Shown here piece by piece: positions 47,501 to 59,131 of a DNA stretch of 64,000 bases. The stretch is from Xanthomonas sp. 10-10 (GTDB taxonomy: Bacteria > Pseudomonadota > Gammaproteobacteria > Xanthomonadales > Xanthomonadaceae): NCBI RefSeq assembly GCF_040182365.1, contig NZ_CP144460.1, positions 1,984,001-2,048,000 on the forward strand, written 5' to 3'. The translations under genes were made by a program, and so were the position numbers. Numbering within the stretch: the first letter of the stretch is position 1; each line of letters begins with the position of its first letter. Under the pieces are notes generated by a model. That model saw only the letters and a program-made list of their open reading frames with translations, was not told where the DNA came from and did not search any database.

Positions 47501-48298
47501 ATGAGCGACACCGATTCCAATCGCGGGGATCTGCCCAGCCCGTGTATCGGTGTATGTTCGTTGGACGCGCAGTCGCACTGTGTCGGCTGCTTGCGCAGCC
47601 TGGATGAAATCGCACGCTGGATGAGCATGAGTGACGCCGAACGCCAGGAGTTATTGCATACCGTGTTGCCTGCACGCGGGCTGATGGCGGCGCTGCCCGA
47701 GTACGCGCAGTTGCGCCGGGCGCTGTATCCGCTGGACACCGCACCCGACGGCCCAGGCTGGAACCATGCCGAATTGATCGACCTGAGCGAAGGGTGCGCA
47801 TCCGCCGAAGCGGCGGTGCTGTGCGGCCTGGTGCCGCGCGAGCAGGGCACGATGGTGCTGCTGACCCGGCGCACCGACAGCCTGCGCCACCATGCCGGGC
47901 AGGTCAGCTTCCCGGGCGGGCGGATGGAGCCCTCCGATGCCGACGCGGCAGCGGCGGCGTTGCGCGAGAGCTGCGAGGAGATCGCGCTGGGCGCGCAGCA
48001 GGTGCATGCGCTGGGATATCTGGATCCGTTCCTGACCGTGAGCGGGTTTCGGGTGACGCCGGTGGTGGCGGTGATCGACCCTGCGTTCGTGGCCGTGCCG
48101 CAACCGGAGGAAGTGGCCGAGATCTTCGAGGTGCCGCTGGCCTATCTGATGGATCCGGACAATCTGCGCAGCGTGGAGCTTGAGTTCCGCGGCCGTCCAC
48201 GTCGCGTGCTCGAGTACGCCTGGCCCGGGCAGCGTATCTGGGGCGCCACCGCGGCCATTCTTCTCAATCTTCGTCGTCGCCTGGAGCAGGTTGCATGA
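47501..48298 (+). CDS. DUF1289-Nudix (CoA pyrophosphatase-like) fusion
   Basis: 265 residues. Residues about 8-60 form a DUF1289 domain with the paired cysteines SPCIGVCSLDAQSHCVGCLR (four Cys, probable metal site) and the helix DEIARWMSMSDAERQELL. Residues about 95-260 are a Nudix domain of the NudL/CoA-diphosphatase type: LLTRRTDSLRHHAGQVSFPG then GGRMEPSD...ALRESCEEIAL, followed by YLDPFLTVSGFRVTPVV. It would cleave CoA or related nucleotide diphosphates. DUF1289 is normally a separate small protein. Start at MSDTDSN; stop overlaps sseA. Confidence 0.9.
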   Translation: MSDTDSNRGDLPSPCIGVCSLDAQSHCVGCLRSLDEIARWMSMSDAERQELLHTVLPARGLMAALPEYAQLRRALYPLDTAPDGPGWNHAELIDLSEGCASAEAAVLCGLVPREQGTMVLLTRRTDSLRHHAGQVSFPGGRMEPSDADAAAAALRESCEEIALGAQQVHALGYLDPFLTVSGFRVTPVVAVIDPAFVAVPQPEEVAEIFEVPLAYLMDPDNLRSVELEFRGRPRRVLEYAWPGQRIWGATAAILLNLRRRLEQVA

Positions 48299-49167
48299 GT
48301 GCCGATCCGAACTGGACCACGCTGGTCGATAGCGCCACCCTGGCGGCAGCATTGACGCACCCACAGCTGCGGCTGCTCGACGCGCGCGCCGCGCCGCCGA
48401 CCGCCCCCGACCCCCAGGCGGCGCGCAAGGCGTATGCCCAGGGGCATCTGCCCGGTGCGCATTACGTCGATCTCGATCACGACTTGGCCGACCTGTCGCG
48501 TGCCGATCAAGGGCGCCATCCGTTGCCGCGCAGCGCCGACTTCGCCAGGCGCCTGGGTGCGTGGGGCATCGATCCGCAGAGTCAGGTGGTGGTCTACGAC
48601 GCCGGCGATGGCAGCATGGCCGCCGCACGCGCGTGGTGGATGCTGCGGCTGATGGGGCATCGCCGCGTGGCGGTGCTCGATGGCGGACTGGCCGCCTGGC
48701 GCGCCGCCGGTCTGGCGCAAACCACCGAGCCGCCGGCAGTACACGACGGCGCTGCGTACCCCGGCAGTTTCGACGCCGATGCCGTGGTGGACGCCGACCA
48801 GATCCTGGCGCGACTGGGGCAGGCTCCGGGTTGGCTGCTGGATGCGCGCGCAGGCGAGCGCTTTCGGGGTGAGGTGGAGCCGATCGACCCGGTTGCCGGG
48901 CATGTGCCTGGTGCGGTGAGTCGCCCGCTGGGTCTGAGCATCCGCGATGGCCGTTTCAAGCCGGCCGACGAATTGCGTGCCGAGCTGTCTGCATTGCTGG
49001 GCGCGTACCGGCCCGAGCAGGCCGTGGTGATGTGCGGGTCGGGCGTGACCGCCTGCCATCTGCTGTTGGCGTTGGAAGTGGCTGGCCTGTCAGGTGCGCG
49101 CGTGTATGCCGGTTCCTGGAGCGGCTGGTTGCAGGATCCGGCGCGCCCGGTCGCGACCGCTTCCTGA
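48295..49167 (+). CDS. sseA: 3-mercaptopyruvate/thiosulfate sulfurtransferase
   Basis: 290 residues, two rhodanese domains. The C-terminal one holds the active-site loop VMCGSGVTACHLLLAL (Cys about 243); CGSGVTA is the loop of mercaptopyruvate sulfurtransferases. The N-terminal domain is inactive but structural (LLDARAAPPT, HLPGAHYVDLD). Overlaps the Nudix gene by ATGA. Confidence 0.94.
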   Translation: MSADPNWTTLVDSATLAAALTHPQLRLLDARAAPPTAPDPQAARKAYAQGHLPGAHYVDLDHDLADLSRADQGRHPLPRSADFARRLGAWGIDPQSQVVVYDAGDGSMAAARAWWMLRLMGHRRVAVLDGGLAAWRAAGLAQTTEPPAVHDGAAYPGSFDADAVVDADQILARLGQAPGWLLDARAGERFRGEVEPIDPVAGHVPGAVSRPLGLSIRDGRFKPADELRAELSALLGAYRPEQAVVMCGSGVTACHLLLALEVAGLSGARVYAGSWSGWLQDPARPVATAS

Positions 49168-49254
49168 TCAGGCACAATACTGGCAGGAATGGTGGTCTGT
49201 GGGGACGCAGGCTCGCTGCGCGGAGCGCAGTTTCTTGCAGTGGTGGGTGGATGC

Positions 49255-50202
49255 ATGCGGTTGCAGTTGCAGAAGGGCGCCTTGTGCGTCGCGGTGATGG
49301 CGATGGCTGCGTGTTCGGCAAGCTCTGGTGATGCCGGCGATGTGCGTGTCTCCACGCGTTCGACGACCGATAAGCAGCTGTATCGGCTCGCGCTGGAACG
49401 TGCGCGCGCGCAGCGGCTGGCGCAGGTGCGCGCCCCCGATGGCTGGCTGAGCTACACCGGCTCCGGCCGCGTGCGTGCAGGTCGGTATCAGGTGGGCAGC
49501 GATCTGCGCAGCGATCTCGTCCTGCCTGCCGGCCCCGCACAGCTGGGCGAGCTGAGCCTGGATGCGCAGGGGCACGCGCGCTTCAAGGCGGCGGCCGGAG
49601 CGGCGGTGCGGTTGAACGGGCAGCCTGTGCTTGACGTCGGCCTGACACCGGAGCGCGCGGACCAGCGTGGCGACCGGCTCGACGTGGGCGAGCGTCAGTT
49701 CTACCTGGTGCAGACCGGCACGTTGTTTGGCTGGCGTTTTCGCGACCAGTCAGCGCCGGCGTTGAACGCATTTCAGGGGTTTGAGTATTTTCCGATCGAT
49801 CCGCACTGGCGGGTCGATGCACGCTGGCAGCCGTATGCCATGCCTCGCTCGGTGACCCTGCTGACATCCATCGGCACACCATTGACGGTCCAGGTTCCGG
49901 GCGAGGCGGTCTTTACCCGCAGTCGTCAGGAATACCATCTGCAGGCGATCGCGCAGGACGATGGCAGCGGCCTGTTCTTTCTGTTTACCGATCGCACCAG
50001 CGGCAAGGAAAGTTATGGTGGCGCGCGCTATCTGTTCACGGCGATGCCGCGCGATGGCCGTGTGCTGCTCGATTTCAATCTCGCCGAAAATCCACCCTGC
50101 GCGTTCACCCCGCACGTGGTCTGCCCGATCGCGCCACCGGAAAACCGGCTGGCGGTGGCGGTAAATGCCGGCGAAAAAACCTATCGCGCCCTGGACCCCT
50201 GA
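49255..50202 (+). CDS. DUF1684 lipoprotein
   Basis: 315 residues. Lipoprotein signal with lipobox MAAC (Cys near 20), followed by the DUF1684 domain: APDGWLSYTGSGRVRAGRYQ, QFYLVQTGTLFGWRFRDQ, and the conserved C-terminal NLAENPPCAFTPHVVCPIAPP block. Function of DUF1684 is unknown. It starts 87 bases after sseA on the same strand. Convergent with the amidase gene. Confidence 0.9.
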   Translation: MRLQLQKGALCVAVMAMAACSASSGDAGDVRVSTRSTTDKQLYRLALERARAQRLAQVRAPDGWLSYTGSGRVRAGRYQVGSDLRSDLVLPAGPAQLGELSLDAQGHARFKAAAGAAVRLNGQPVLDVGLTPERADQRGDRLDVGERQFYLVQTGTLFGWRFRDQSAPALNAFQGFEYFPIDPHWRVDARWQPYAMPRSVTLLTSIGTPLTVQVPGEAVFTRSRQEYHLQAIAQDDGSGLFFLFTDRTSGKESYGGARYLFTAMPRDGRVLLDFNLAENPPCAFTPHVVCPIAPPENRLAVAVNAGEKTYRALDP

Positions 50203-50245
50203 TCGATCGAGTATTGGGGGCGTTGCCGACGCGTGAGCTGCGCCC

Positions 50246-50821
50246 TCAACGCAATGCGTGCGCCCAGCCGATCGCCGCTTCGATCCGTGGCCATGGAAAC
50301 AACGGCCCGGGATCGAGCTTGCGCTGGATCTTGCGTGCGGGATCGTCGCTGGCCGCTTCCTGGGTGGTGTCCAGTTCCTGATGACCGGCAATGCGACGCA
50401 CCGATGGCAGCTGCTGCTGCAGCCATTGCAGCAAGGTGACCAGTGCGGCGATCTGCACGTCCGGATACGGTTCGTGCATCACCTGATGGCGCGAGTCCAG
50501 CCAGTGCGGATAGCGGCCGCTGTTGACCAGTTCGATGCCCAGGGTGTGGGGATTGTGGCCGCGCACGTGATGCGCCACGCGCTCCAGCGCCACGTACTGC
50601 TGGATGCTGCCGTTGCGATCGATGTAGTAATGCCCGCTGTTGCCGGTGCCGCTGTCGTAGAGCACGCGCTCGCCGTAGTCGCGCGCCATCGCCATGTCCG
50701 GTAGTTCGGTGCAGTGGATGACCACCATGTCGATGTGCTCGAGCCGGCGGCGGGCCAGTCGCGATTGATAAGGCAACGGCGCGTAGGTGATCGGCGGCGA
50801 CGGCAGGACGGCATCGGACAT
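50246..50821 (-). CDS. N-acetylmuramoyl-L-alanine amidase (amidase_2, AmpD-like)
   Basis: 191 residues from MSDAVLPSPP. Zinc ligands: His in DMVVIHCTELPD, His in PHTLGIELVN region (AHHVRGHNPHTLGIELVN) and the GHQELDTTQ...DDPARK block that carries the third ligand and catalytic residues. No signal peptide, so it is a cytoplasmic anhydro-muropeptide amidase like AmpD, acting in cell-wall recycling. Divergent from the MOSC gene with only 23 bases between starts. Confidence 0.9.
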   Translation of the reverse strand: MSDAVLPSPPITYAPLPYQSRLARRRLEHIDMVVIHCTELPDMAMARDYGERVLYDSGTGNSGHYYIDRNGSIQQYVALERVAHHVRGHNPHTLGIELVNSGRYPHWLDSRHQVMHEPYPDVQIAALVTLLQWLQQQLPSVRRIAGHQELDTTQEAASDDPARKIQRKLDPGPLFPWPRIEAAIGWAHALR

Positions 50822-50844
50822 GAAGCGAATGCTAGCATTGCCCG

Positions 50845-51336
50845 ATGGCTTTGAATCCCGACAGCCCGCTGGGCAAATTGATGGCGACGCTGCCGCAGAC
50901 CGGTCAGGTGACCTGGATCGGCGTGCGTCCTGCGCGTGATGTAGACATGCTGGAGGTGGACGCCGCACAGGCCACCACCGGCACCGGGCTGGTGGGCGAT
51001 CGCTACAAAGGCGGCAGCGGCAAGCGTGGGATCACCTTGATCCAGGCCGAGCACCTGCCGGTGATCGCGGCGCTGGCAGGGCACGCGGCGATCGCGCCGG
51101 CCACGCTGCGGCGCAATCTGGTGGTGTCGGGCATTCCGCTGATCGCGTTGAAAGGGCGGCGCTTTCGCATCGGCGATGTCGAGCTGGAAGGCACCGACCC
51201 GTGCGACCCGTGTTCGCGCATGGAAGACGCGCTGGGCGCTGGCGGCTACAACGCGATGCGTGGACACGGCGGGTTGTGCGCGCGCGTCTTGCGGGGCGGT
51301 GTGCTGCGTGTTGGCGATACGGTGCAGGCGCTATGA
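50845..51336 (+). CDS. MOSC domain protein
   Basis: 163 residues: a single MOSC domain (GLVGDRYKGGSGKRGITLIQ, LRRNLVVSGIPLIALKGRRF) with the cysteines DPCDPCSRMEDAL that would bind a molybdenum-cofactor sulfur or persulfide. Single-domain MOSC proteins handle sulfur for molybdoenzymes or N-hydroxylated compounds; the partner is not visible here. Stop overlaps the next gene (ATGA). Confidence 0.9.
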   Translation: MALNPDSPLGKLMATLPQTGQVTWIGVRPARDVDMLEVDAAQATTGTGLVGDRYKGGSGKRGITLIQAEHLPVIAALAGHAAIAPATLRRNLVVSGIPLIALKGRRFRIGDVELEGTDPCDPCSRMEDALGAGGYNAMRGHGGLCARVLRGGVLRVGDTVQAL

Positions 51337-51860
51337 GCCGCGGCCATTGCATTCTGGCGCACGGGTTCGAGAGCGGCCCTGCGGCACGCAAGGTCAGCGC
51401 ATTGGCCGAGGTTGCCGACCGCCTGGGCTGGACCCACGAGCGCCCGGATTTCACCGATCTGGACGCGCAACGCGACGTCAGCCCGCTCGGTGACGTGCGC
51501 GGACGCCTGCAGCGCCTGTTGCAGATCGCACGCGACGCCGCAGGCAAGGGGCCGTTGGTGCTGGTCGGGTCCAGCCTGGGCGCCTATATCGCCGCGCAGG
51601 TGTCCCTGCAGGTGCCGACGCGCGGACTGTTCCTGATGGTGCCGCCAACCACGATGGGCCCGTTGCCGGCGCTGGACGCCGCACCGGTGCCGACCTCGGT
51701 GGTGCATGCCTGGCGCGATGCCTTGATTCCTGCCGCAGACGTCATCGCCTGGGCGCAGGCGCGTCGGGCGCGGCTGTTGTTGGTCGACGATGAGCACGAT
51801 CTTGCTGCGCATGTGGACACGGCAGCGAGCGCGTTTGCCGAGCTGTTGCAGCGCCTGTGA
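51333..51860 (+). CDS. YqiA-like alpha/beta hydrolase
   Basis: 175 residues. HGFESGPAARK at the N-terminus, nucleophile elbow VGSSLGAYIAAQV (Ser about 73) and the DDEHDL His block near 150 give a Ser-Asp-His triad in the minimal YqiA-type fold. An esterase acting on small acyl or thioester substrates is likely. Overlaps MOSC and GNAT genes. Confidence 0.87.
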   Translation: MSRGHCILAHGFESGPAARKVSALAEVADRLGWTHERPDFTDLDAQRDVSPLGDVRGRLQRLLQIARDAAGKGPLVLVGSSLGAYIAAQVSLQVPTRGLFLMVPPTTMGPLPALDAAPVPTSVVHAWRDALIPAADVIAWAQARRARLLLVDDEHDLAAHVDTAASAFAELLQRL

Positions 51861-52420
51861 TGCACGAGGCCGACGACATGCCGCCCGCGCAGTCCGAGCC
51901 GCCGATGGCGGTACTGATCCGCGAAGCCAGCGACGGCGACGCAGCAGCCATCGAGGTATTGACCATGGTGGCGTTCATGCGCGCCGAGCACAGCCGCCAT
52001 GACGAGCAGCACGTGATCGCCGCGCTGCGCGAGGACGATGCGCTGGCATTGTCACTGGTCGCCGACCACGATGGATATGTGGTCGGCCATCTGGCGGTGT
52101 CGCCGGTGAGCCTGTCCGACGGCTCGTCCGGCTCGTCCGGCTGGTTCGCGCTGGGGCCGCTGGCGGTGGGCCCGGGCCACCAGCGCCAGGGCCTGGGCAC
52201 CCGTCTGGTGCACGCAGCCCTGGCCACCTTGCGCGAGCGCGGTGCGGCGGGATGCGTTGTCTTTGGCGAACCCGGTTTTTTCCGCCGGTTCGGGTTTGCT
52301 GTCGAGCCGGGCCTGAGCGTGCCCGATGCACCCGTATCGGAACTGCAGGCGCTGGCGTTCGGGGACCGGCTGTTGCCGCTGGCCGACGTGGCCTACCACC
52401 CGGCATTCGGTCTGGGCTGA
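51860..52420 (+). CDS. GNAT family N-acetyltransferase
   Basis: 186 residues from ATG overlapping the previous stop by one base (TGATG). GNAT core at about 12-165: acetyl-CoA loop LAVGPGHQRQGLGTRLVHAA (R/QxxGxG) and the VFGEPGFFRRFGF strand typical of the YhbS-like subgroup. The N-terminal residues before AVLIREAS are a short extra tail. Substrate unknown. Confidence 0.88.
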   Translation: MHEADDMPPAQSEPPMAVLIREASDGDAAAIEVLTMVAFMRAEHSRHDEQHVIAALREDDALALSLVADHDGYVVGHLAVSPVSLSDGSSGSSGWFALGPLAVGPGHQRQGLGTRLVHAALATLRERGAAGCVVFGEPGFFRRFGFAVEPGLSVPDAPVSELQALAFGDRLLPLADVAYHPAFGLG

Positions 52421-52582
52421 GTCGCGCTGCGCCGCACACGCGTGCCCGGTGTCGTCGCAACCCCGCGCGCACCGCCGCGCCCGTTCGCTCAGCCGCACCC
52501 TGCATCGCGCTTCCGGCCGCAGCGCAGCGCCGCCATCGTCACCATGGTCGGCACCAGCGATTGACGCTTGCCGAGGTGAAAG

Positions 52583-53542
52583 ATGCAACGTGACGAGCCA
52601 CCGGTGCCGCCAACCGCACCGCCTGCGCGCCTGATTTCGCACGCAGGCGATGCCTTGCACGACGATGCGACCCTGCTCGCGTCGATCAGGTCGCGACTGC
52701 GACAGGACGCCAGCCGTTCTGCTGCCGAGGTGGAGCGTTTGCTGCAATTGGTCGATGCGCTGTGGACGATGGAGCTGGGCCGGTTCCTGTTGCGCAATCG
52801 CGGGCTCAATGCGGAGTGGACGCATCGGTTGGTCACCTATCAGGCGGGCACCCTGCCGCAAGACACCACGCCGGCACTGGAGTACGAAATTTTCGAGAAG
52901 ACGCCGGCCGTGCTTGCAACCCGCGAGCGGTTCGGCATCTTCCGTGCGCAATTGCAGGCCTTGTTGCGGCCCGGGATCACCATCGCGTCGGTACCGTGCG
53001 GATGGATGGGTGACGTGTTGAGCCTGGATTACCGGCAGTGCCCGGATGTGCGCCTGATCGGCATCGATCTGGACCCGCAGGCGCTGGACGGTGCGCTGCA
53101 ACTGGCGCGTGGCTACGGGCTGGAACAACAGCTGTCGCTGCGTCTGGACGATGCCTGGGCGCAGGGCGATGCAGGCAGTGTGGACGTGGTGACCAGTAAC
53201 GGCCTCAATCTCTACGAGCCCGACGATGCACGCGTGGTCGCGCTGTACAGCGCGTTCTTCAACAGGCTGCGGCCGGGCGGTACGCTGGTGGCGAGTTTCC
53301 TGACGCCTCCGCCCAGCCTGTGTGCGCAATCCCCATGGAAGCTGGCGCTGTTGGACCAGGCGTCGCTTGTGCTGCAGAGCCAGGTCTTCATCGATATCGT
53401 CCAGGCGCGCTGGGCATCGTTCCGCACCCATGCGCAGACGCGCGCGCAGCTGGAAAGTGCCGGCTTTGCGAGCGTGCGATTCATCGACGATCGCGCCAGC
53501 ATTTTTCCCACGGTCATTGCGCAAAAGCCGATGGGTCACTGA
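52583..53542 (+). CDS. class I SAM-dependent methyltransferase
   Basis: 319 residues, with GAGGTG five bases before the ATG. A long N-terminal helical part (about 1-125; LLQLVDALWTMELGRFLL, HRLVTYQAGTLPQDT) precedes a Rossmann methyltransferase domain (ITIASVPCGWMGDVLSLDY in place of the usual GxGxG, LIGIDLDPQALDGALQLA, VDVVTSNGLNLYEPDD, RLRPGGTLVASFL). Substrate unknown; the altered first motif (CGWMG) is unusual but keeps glycine spacing. It stands alone between gene-free regions. Confidence 0.8.
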   Translation: MQRDEPPVPPTAPPARLISHAGDALHDDATLLASIRSRLRQDASRSAAEVERLLQLVDALWTMELGRFLLRNRGLNAEWTHRLVTYQAGTLPQDTTPALEYEIFEKTPAVLATRERFGIFRAQLQALLRPGITIASVPCGWMGDVLSLDYRQCPDVRLIGIDLDPQALDGALQLARGYGLEQQLSLRLDDAWAQGDAGSVDVVTSNGLNLYEPDDARVVALYSAFFNRLRPGGTLVASFLTPPPSLCAQSPWKLALLDQASLVLQSQVFIDIVQARWASFRTHAQTRAQLESAGFASVRFIDDRASIFPTVIAQKPMGH

Positions 53543-54054
53543 CGGCAGCGGCCAATCGCTCTTGCCGCGTGGAGTGTCGCTGCGTTGTTGGCGCGTGTCC
53601 GCTGCGTCGGCGCGCGCTTGCAGACGCCGATAATCGCAACCGCACTGATCTGCTGTGCCAGCAAGGTGGCGGCCAGGGTGATCTAGTGCACTGGCGGGTG
53701 CTTGCTGCGGCCAAGAGCGGCTGACAAAACGACTGTGCTCCGCGCCAGGCGGGCGCGGCCGGTGCCCGGCATGCTCAGGTACCACCCGTACACCCCGGTT
53801 CCTCCGCGCCACCCACGCACCTGACGACCGCTCGCCACGTTTTGTTAGCCGATCTAAACCATTGCAGCGAGCGGCCCTGCGGCGCATCCGGGCTCGAAGG
53901 TTTCGCTGCAGCCGCAGACCGGCCTACACTTGGACCGCACCCCCGATTCGAGGATTGGTCCAATGCGCCATTGATGCCGCCGTCGCGATGACGGCCATAC
54001 CCGTTGCCGTTCCGTCTGGAGCGCGACGTGTCCTGGCATGCAATGGAGACACTG
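53543..54054. other. gene-free interval with repeat copy B
   Basis: No convincing gene. Contains the best-preserved copy of the AGCGGCT dispersed repeat (53714-53858). The last 150 bases should hold the promoter of the ABC-F gene. Confidence 0.5.
53714..53858. repeat. copy B of the AGCGGCT dispersed repeat (MITE-like)
   Basis: 145 bases with inverted ends: left AGAGCGGCTGACAAAACGAC, right CGTTTTGTTAGCCGATCT; 16 of 18 end positions match. Same orientation as copy A (32889) and opposite to copy C (60864). No coding capacity. Confidence 0.8.
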
Positions 54055-55668
54055 ATGACCTGTCCGTTGGTGACGCTGGAAAGCGTCGCGTTCGTGCTGC
54101 CCGATGGCAGTACGCTGTTTTCCGATCTGACCCTGCACCTCGATCAGCGCCATACCGGCCTGGTCGGGCGCAATGGCGTGGGCAAGAGTGTGCTCGGCCG
54201 TTTGCTGGCCGGCCAGCTGGCTCCCGGCAGCGGCCGCTGCGTGCGCAGTGGCAGCGTGCATTACCTGCCGCAGCGCGTGAGCGCAACGCCGGGGCAGCGC
54301 ATCGCCGATCTGGCCGGGGTGGCGCCGCTGCTGGATGCATTGAAGCGGATCGCCGCCGGGAGCGTGGCGCCTGCCGATTTCGAGCGGGTGGGCGAGCGCT
54401 GGAACGCCCACGCCGAGTTCGCTGAAGCACTTGCGCGGCAGGGGCTGGGCGGCTGCGATCCATACGCTCCCGCCGCGCATCTGAGTGGCGGCCAGGCCAT
54501 GCGGGTGGCGCTTGCCGGTGCCTGGCTGATGCAGCCGGACATGTTGATCCTGGATGAGCCCAGCAACCATCTGGACGGCCCGCAGCGACAGCGGCTGATG
54601 GCGCAGCTGCAGGCGTGGACTGGTGGATTGCTGGTCATCAGTCATGACCGGGTGCTGCTGGACGGCATGCAGCGCATCCTGGCGCTGTCCGCGCACGGGG
54701 TGCGCAGTTATGGCGGCAACTACACCCACTACGCCCAGCAACACGCAGGCGAGCAACAGGCGGCCGGCGAACTGCTCGCCCAGCGCAAACAGGCGCGCGC
54801 ACGCGGCGAACAGGCACTGCGCGAGCAGCACATGCGCCAGCAACAGCGCCAGGCGCGAGGGGCGCGGGCGGCCGCGCAGGCCAACCAGGCGCCGATCCTG
54901 CTCGGGGGCCAGCGGCAGCGCAGCGAGGTGAGTGCTGGCCGGCTGCAGCAGCAACGCCAGGCCGAACAGGCGCGCCTGGCGGAGGCGGTGACGCAGGCCG
55001 CCGCCCAGGTGGAGGCGCCGCAGGCCATTGCACTGCTGGCACCGGCAATGGCGGTGGGCGCGTCGCACCGCCTGGCGACCCTGCGGCAGGTGGAGCTGGC
55101 GGCTGGGCGGCTGGGTGGGCGACGCGTGGATCTGCTGCTGCACGGCCAGCCCCGCATCGGGCTGGTCGGCCCGAACGGCAGCGGCAAATCCTCGCTGTTG
55201 CAGCTGCTGGGCGGGCGCCTGACGGCACAGTCCGGCCAGTGCGAGGTGCATGTGCCGGTGGCCTATCTGGATCAGGACCTGGCCATGCTCGACCCGGCCC
55301 GCTCGGTCGTCGCGCAGCTGCGCGATGCCGATCCTGCCGCGGCCGAGCACGCCCAGCGGCTGCGGCTGGCGTTGCTGGGGCTGGACCGGCAGCGCGCGGA
55401 CCTGCCCACCGGTCAGCTCAGCGGCGGCCAGCGGCTCAAGGCGGCGCTGGCCTGCGCGCTTTATCGGGCCCGGCCGGCGCAGCTGCTGTTGCTGGACGAA
55501 CCCACCAATCATCTGGATCTGGCATCGGTCGAAGCGATCGAAACGCTGCTGCGCAGCTACACCGGCGCGTTGCTGGTGGCCTCGCACGATGCCGCCTTCC
55601 TGGACAGGTTGGGCCTGCAGCAGCGGCTGGACACCGGGCAGGCGCAGTGGCGGCTGGCGCCCTGGTGA
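54055..55668 (+). CDS. ABC-F family ATPase
   Basis: 537 residues; two ABC cassettes in one soluble protein without membrane spans. Cassette 1: GRNGVGKSVLGR, LSGGQAMRVALA, LILDEPSNHLDG. Cassette 2: GPNGSGKSSLLQ, LSGGQRLKAALA, LLLDEPTNHLDL. The linker between them (about 245-320) is a long Gln/Ala/Arg helix (RKQARARGEQALREQHMRQQ), as in ABC-F ribosome-associated factors, though the group includes proteins of unknown role. I chose ATG 54055 (GGAGA seven bases upstream). Confidence 0.9.
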   Translation: MTCPLVTLESVAFVLPDGSTLFSDLTLHLDQRHTGLVGRNGVGKSVLGRLLAGQLAPGSGRCVRSGSVHYLPQRVSATPGQRIADLAGVAPLLDALKRIAAGSVAPADFERVGERWNAHAEFAEALARQGLGGCDPYAPAAHLSGGQAMRVALAGAWLMQPDMLILDEPSNHLDGPQRQRLMAQLQAWTGGLLVISHDRVLLDGMQRILALSAHGVRSYGGNYTHYAQQHAGEQQAAGELLAQRKQARARGEQALREQHMRQQQRQARGARAAAQANQAPILLGGQRQRSEVSAGRLQQQRQAEQARLAEAVTQAAAQVEAPQAIALLAPAMAVGASHRLATLRQVELAAGRLGGRRVDLLLHGQPRIGLVGPNGSGKSSLLQLLGGRLTAQSGQCEVHVPVAYLDQDLAMLDPARSVVAQLRDADPAAAEHAQRLRLALLGLDRQRADLPTGQLSGGQRLKAALACALYRARPAQLLLLDEPTNHLDLASVEAIETLLRSYTGALLVASHDAAFLDRLGLQQRLDTGQAQWRLAPW

Positions 55669-57969
<2,301 letters not shown>

Positions 57970-58173
57970 GCCCAGCCGGTTGTGTCCGATGGAGTGCTGC
58001 CTGCGGTGGCGAAGTCGCCAGCAAACGCAGTTACTGCATGGACGCACGGCCAAGGCGTGGTGGCGCCTGAACGCGCGGGCGCAATCGCGGCCGCGCGTGC
58101 GAGGGCAGGGCGCGTTGGCAACAAGCCCACCACAGTGCTGCGGTATGCTGATTCGCATGCTTTGGAGTCAACG

Positions 58174-58950
58174 ATGACCGCATCACCCCGCATTGCCTTT
58201 CTTGCCAGCCACACCGAGCCCGCGGTGAGCGCGCGGGCGCGTCTGGTGCAGCGCTACGGCGATCATCCGCTGGAGAACGCCGAGGTCGTCTGCGCGCTGG
58301 GTGGCGACGGCTTCATGCTGCAGACGCTGCATCGTCACGGTGCCGCCGACAAGCCGGTGTTCGGCATGAAGCTGGGCTCGGTCGGCTTTCTGATGAACCA
58401 GTACCGCGACGACGAAGACGATCTGCTGGCGCGCCTGCAACGCGCCGAACCTGCGCACCTGCGGCCCCTGGAAATGCTGGTGCAGACCGAATCGGGCACC
58501 AGTGCCGGCTCGCTGGCCTACAACGAGGTCTCGTTGCTGCGCCAGACCCGCCAGGCCGCGCATCTGAGCGTGGATCTCAATGGCCAGACCCGTATCGCCG
58601 AACTGATCGGCGATGGCGTGATGGTCGCCACGCCGGCCGGCAGCACCGCCTACAACTATTCTGCGCACGGGCCGATTCTGCCGCTGGGCTCGCATACGCT
58701 GGCACTGACGCCGATCGCGCCGTATCGCCCGCGCCGCTGGCGTGGCGCCATCCTCAAGGCCGATACCGAAGTGCGCTTTCGCGTGCTCGACCCGTACAAG
58801 CGTCCGGTCAGCGTCACCGCCGACTCGCACGAGATCCGCGACGTGGTGGAAGTCACCATCCGCGAGTCCACCCAGCGCCAGGTGACGTTGCTGTTCGACC
58901 CCGAACACAATCTGGAAGAACGCATCTTCAGCGAACAGTTTGCGGTGTGA
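58174..58950 (+). CDS. nadK: NAD kinase
   Basis: 258 residues with GGAG seven bases before the ATG. ATP/NAD-kinase motifs: [13 protein letters not shown] (GGDG, about 44), NEVSLLR (about 118) and [17 protein letters not shown] (about 148-164). Makes NADP from NAD and ATP, as the only NAD kinase candidate here. A repeat element follows directly after the stop. Confidence 0.96.
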   Translation: MTASPRIAFLASHTEPAVSARARLVQRYGDHPLENAEVVCALGGDGFMLQTLHRHGAADKPVFGMKLGSVGFLMNQYRDDEDDLLARLQRAEPAHLRPLEMLVQTESGTSAGSLAYNEVSLLRQTRQAAHLSVDLNGQTRIAELIGDGVMVATPAGSTAYNYSAHGPILPLGSHTLALTPIAPYRPRRWRGAILKADTEVRFRVLDPYKRPVSVTADSHEIRDVVEVTIRESTQRQVTLLFDPEHNLEERIFSEQFAV

Positions 58951-58952
58951 GG

Positions 58953-59123
58953 GGCGGGGATTGGGCATTGGGGATTCGGGATTGGCAACGGCTGCAGCGC
59001 GACGCGTGGCGCATGCGATGGTGCCGACACGGTAGGCTGCGGCAGGAATGATCCGATCCCGAATTTGAAATTCCCCACTCCTTAAGCTTCTGACCAATCC
59101 CGAATTCCCACTCCCCAATCCCG
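58953..59123. repeat. element with inverted GGGATTGGG ends after nadK
   Basis: Left end GGGATTGGGCATTGGGGATT and right end (as read on the minus strand) GGGATTGGGGAGTGGGAATT agree at 26 of 29 positions including the following CGGGATTGG. The centre is unrelated sequence. Same family as 31608-31821. Confidence 0.75.
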
Positions 59124-59131
59124 GCACCCAA

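Noticed and set aside
52052..53887. Minus-strand open frame of about 600 codons opposite the GNAT and methyltransferase genes
   Set aside because: Crosses two plus-strand genes with clear motifs and contains no known domain itself.
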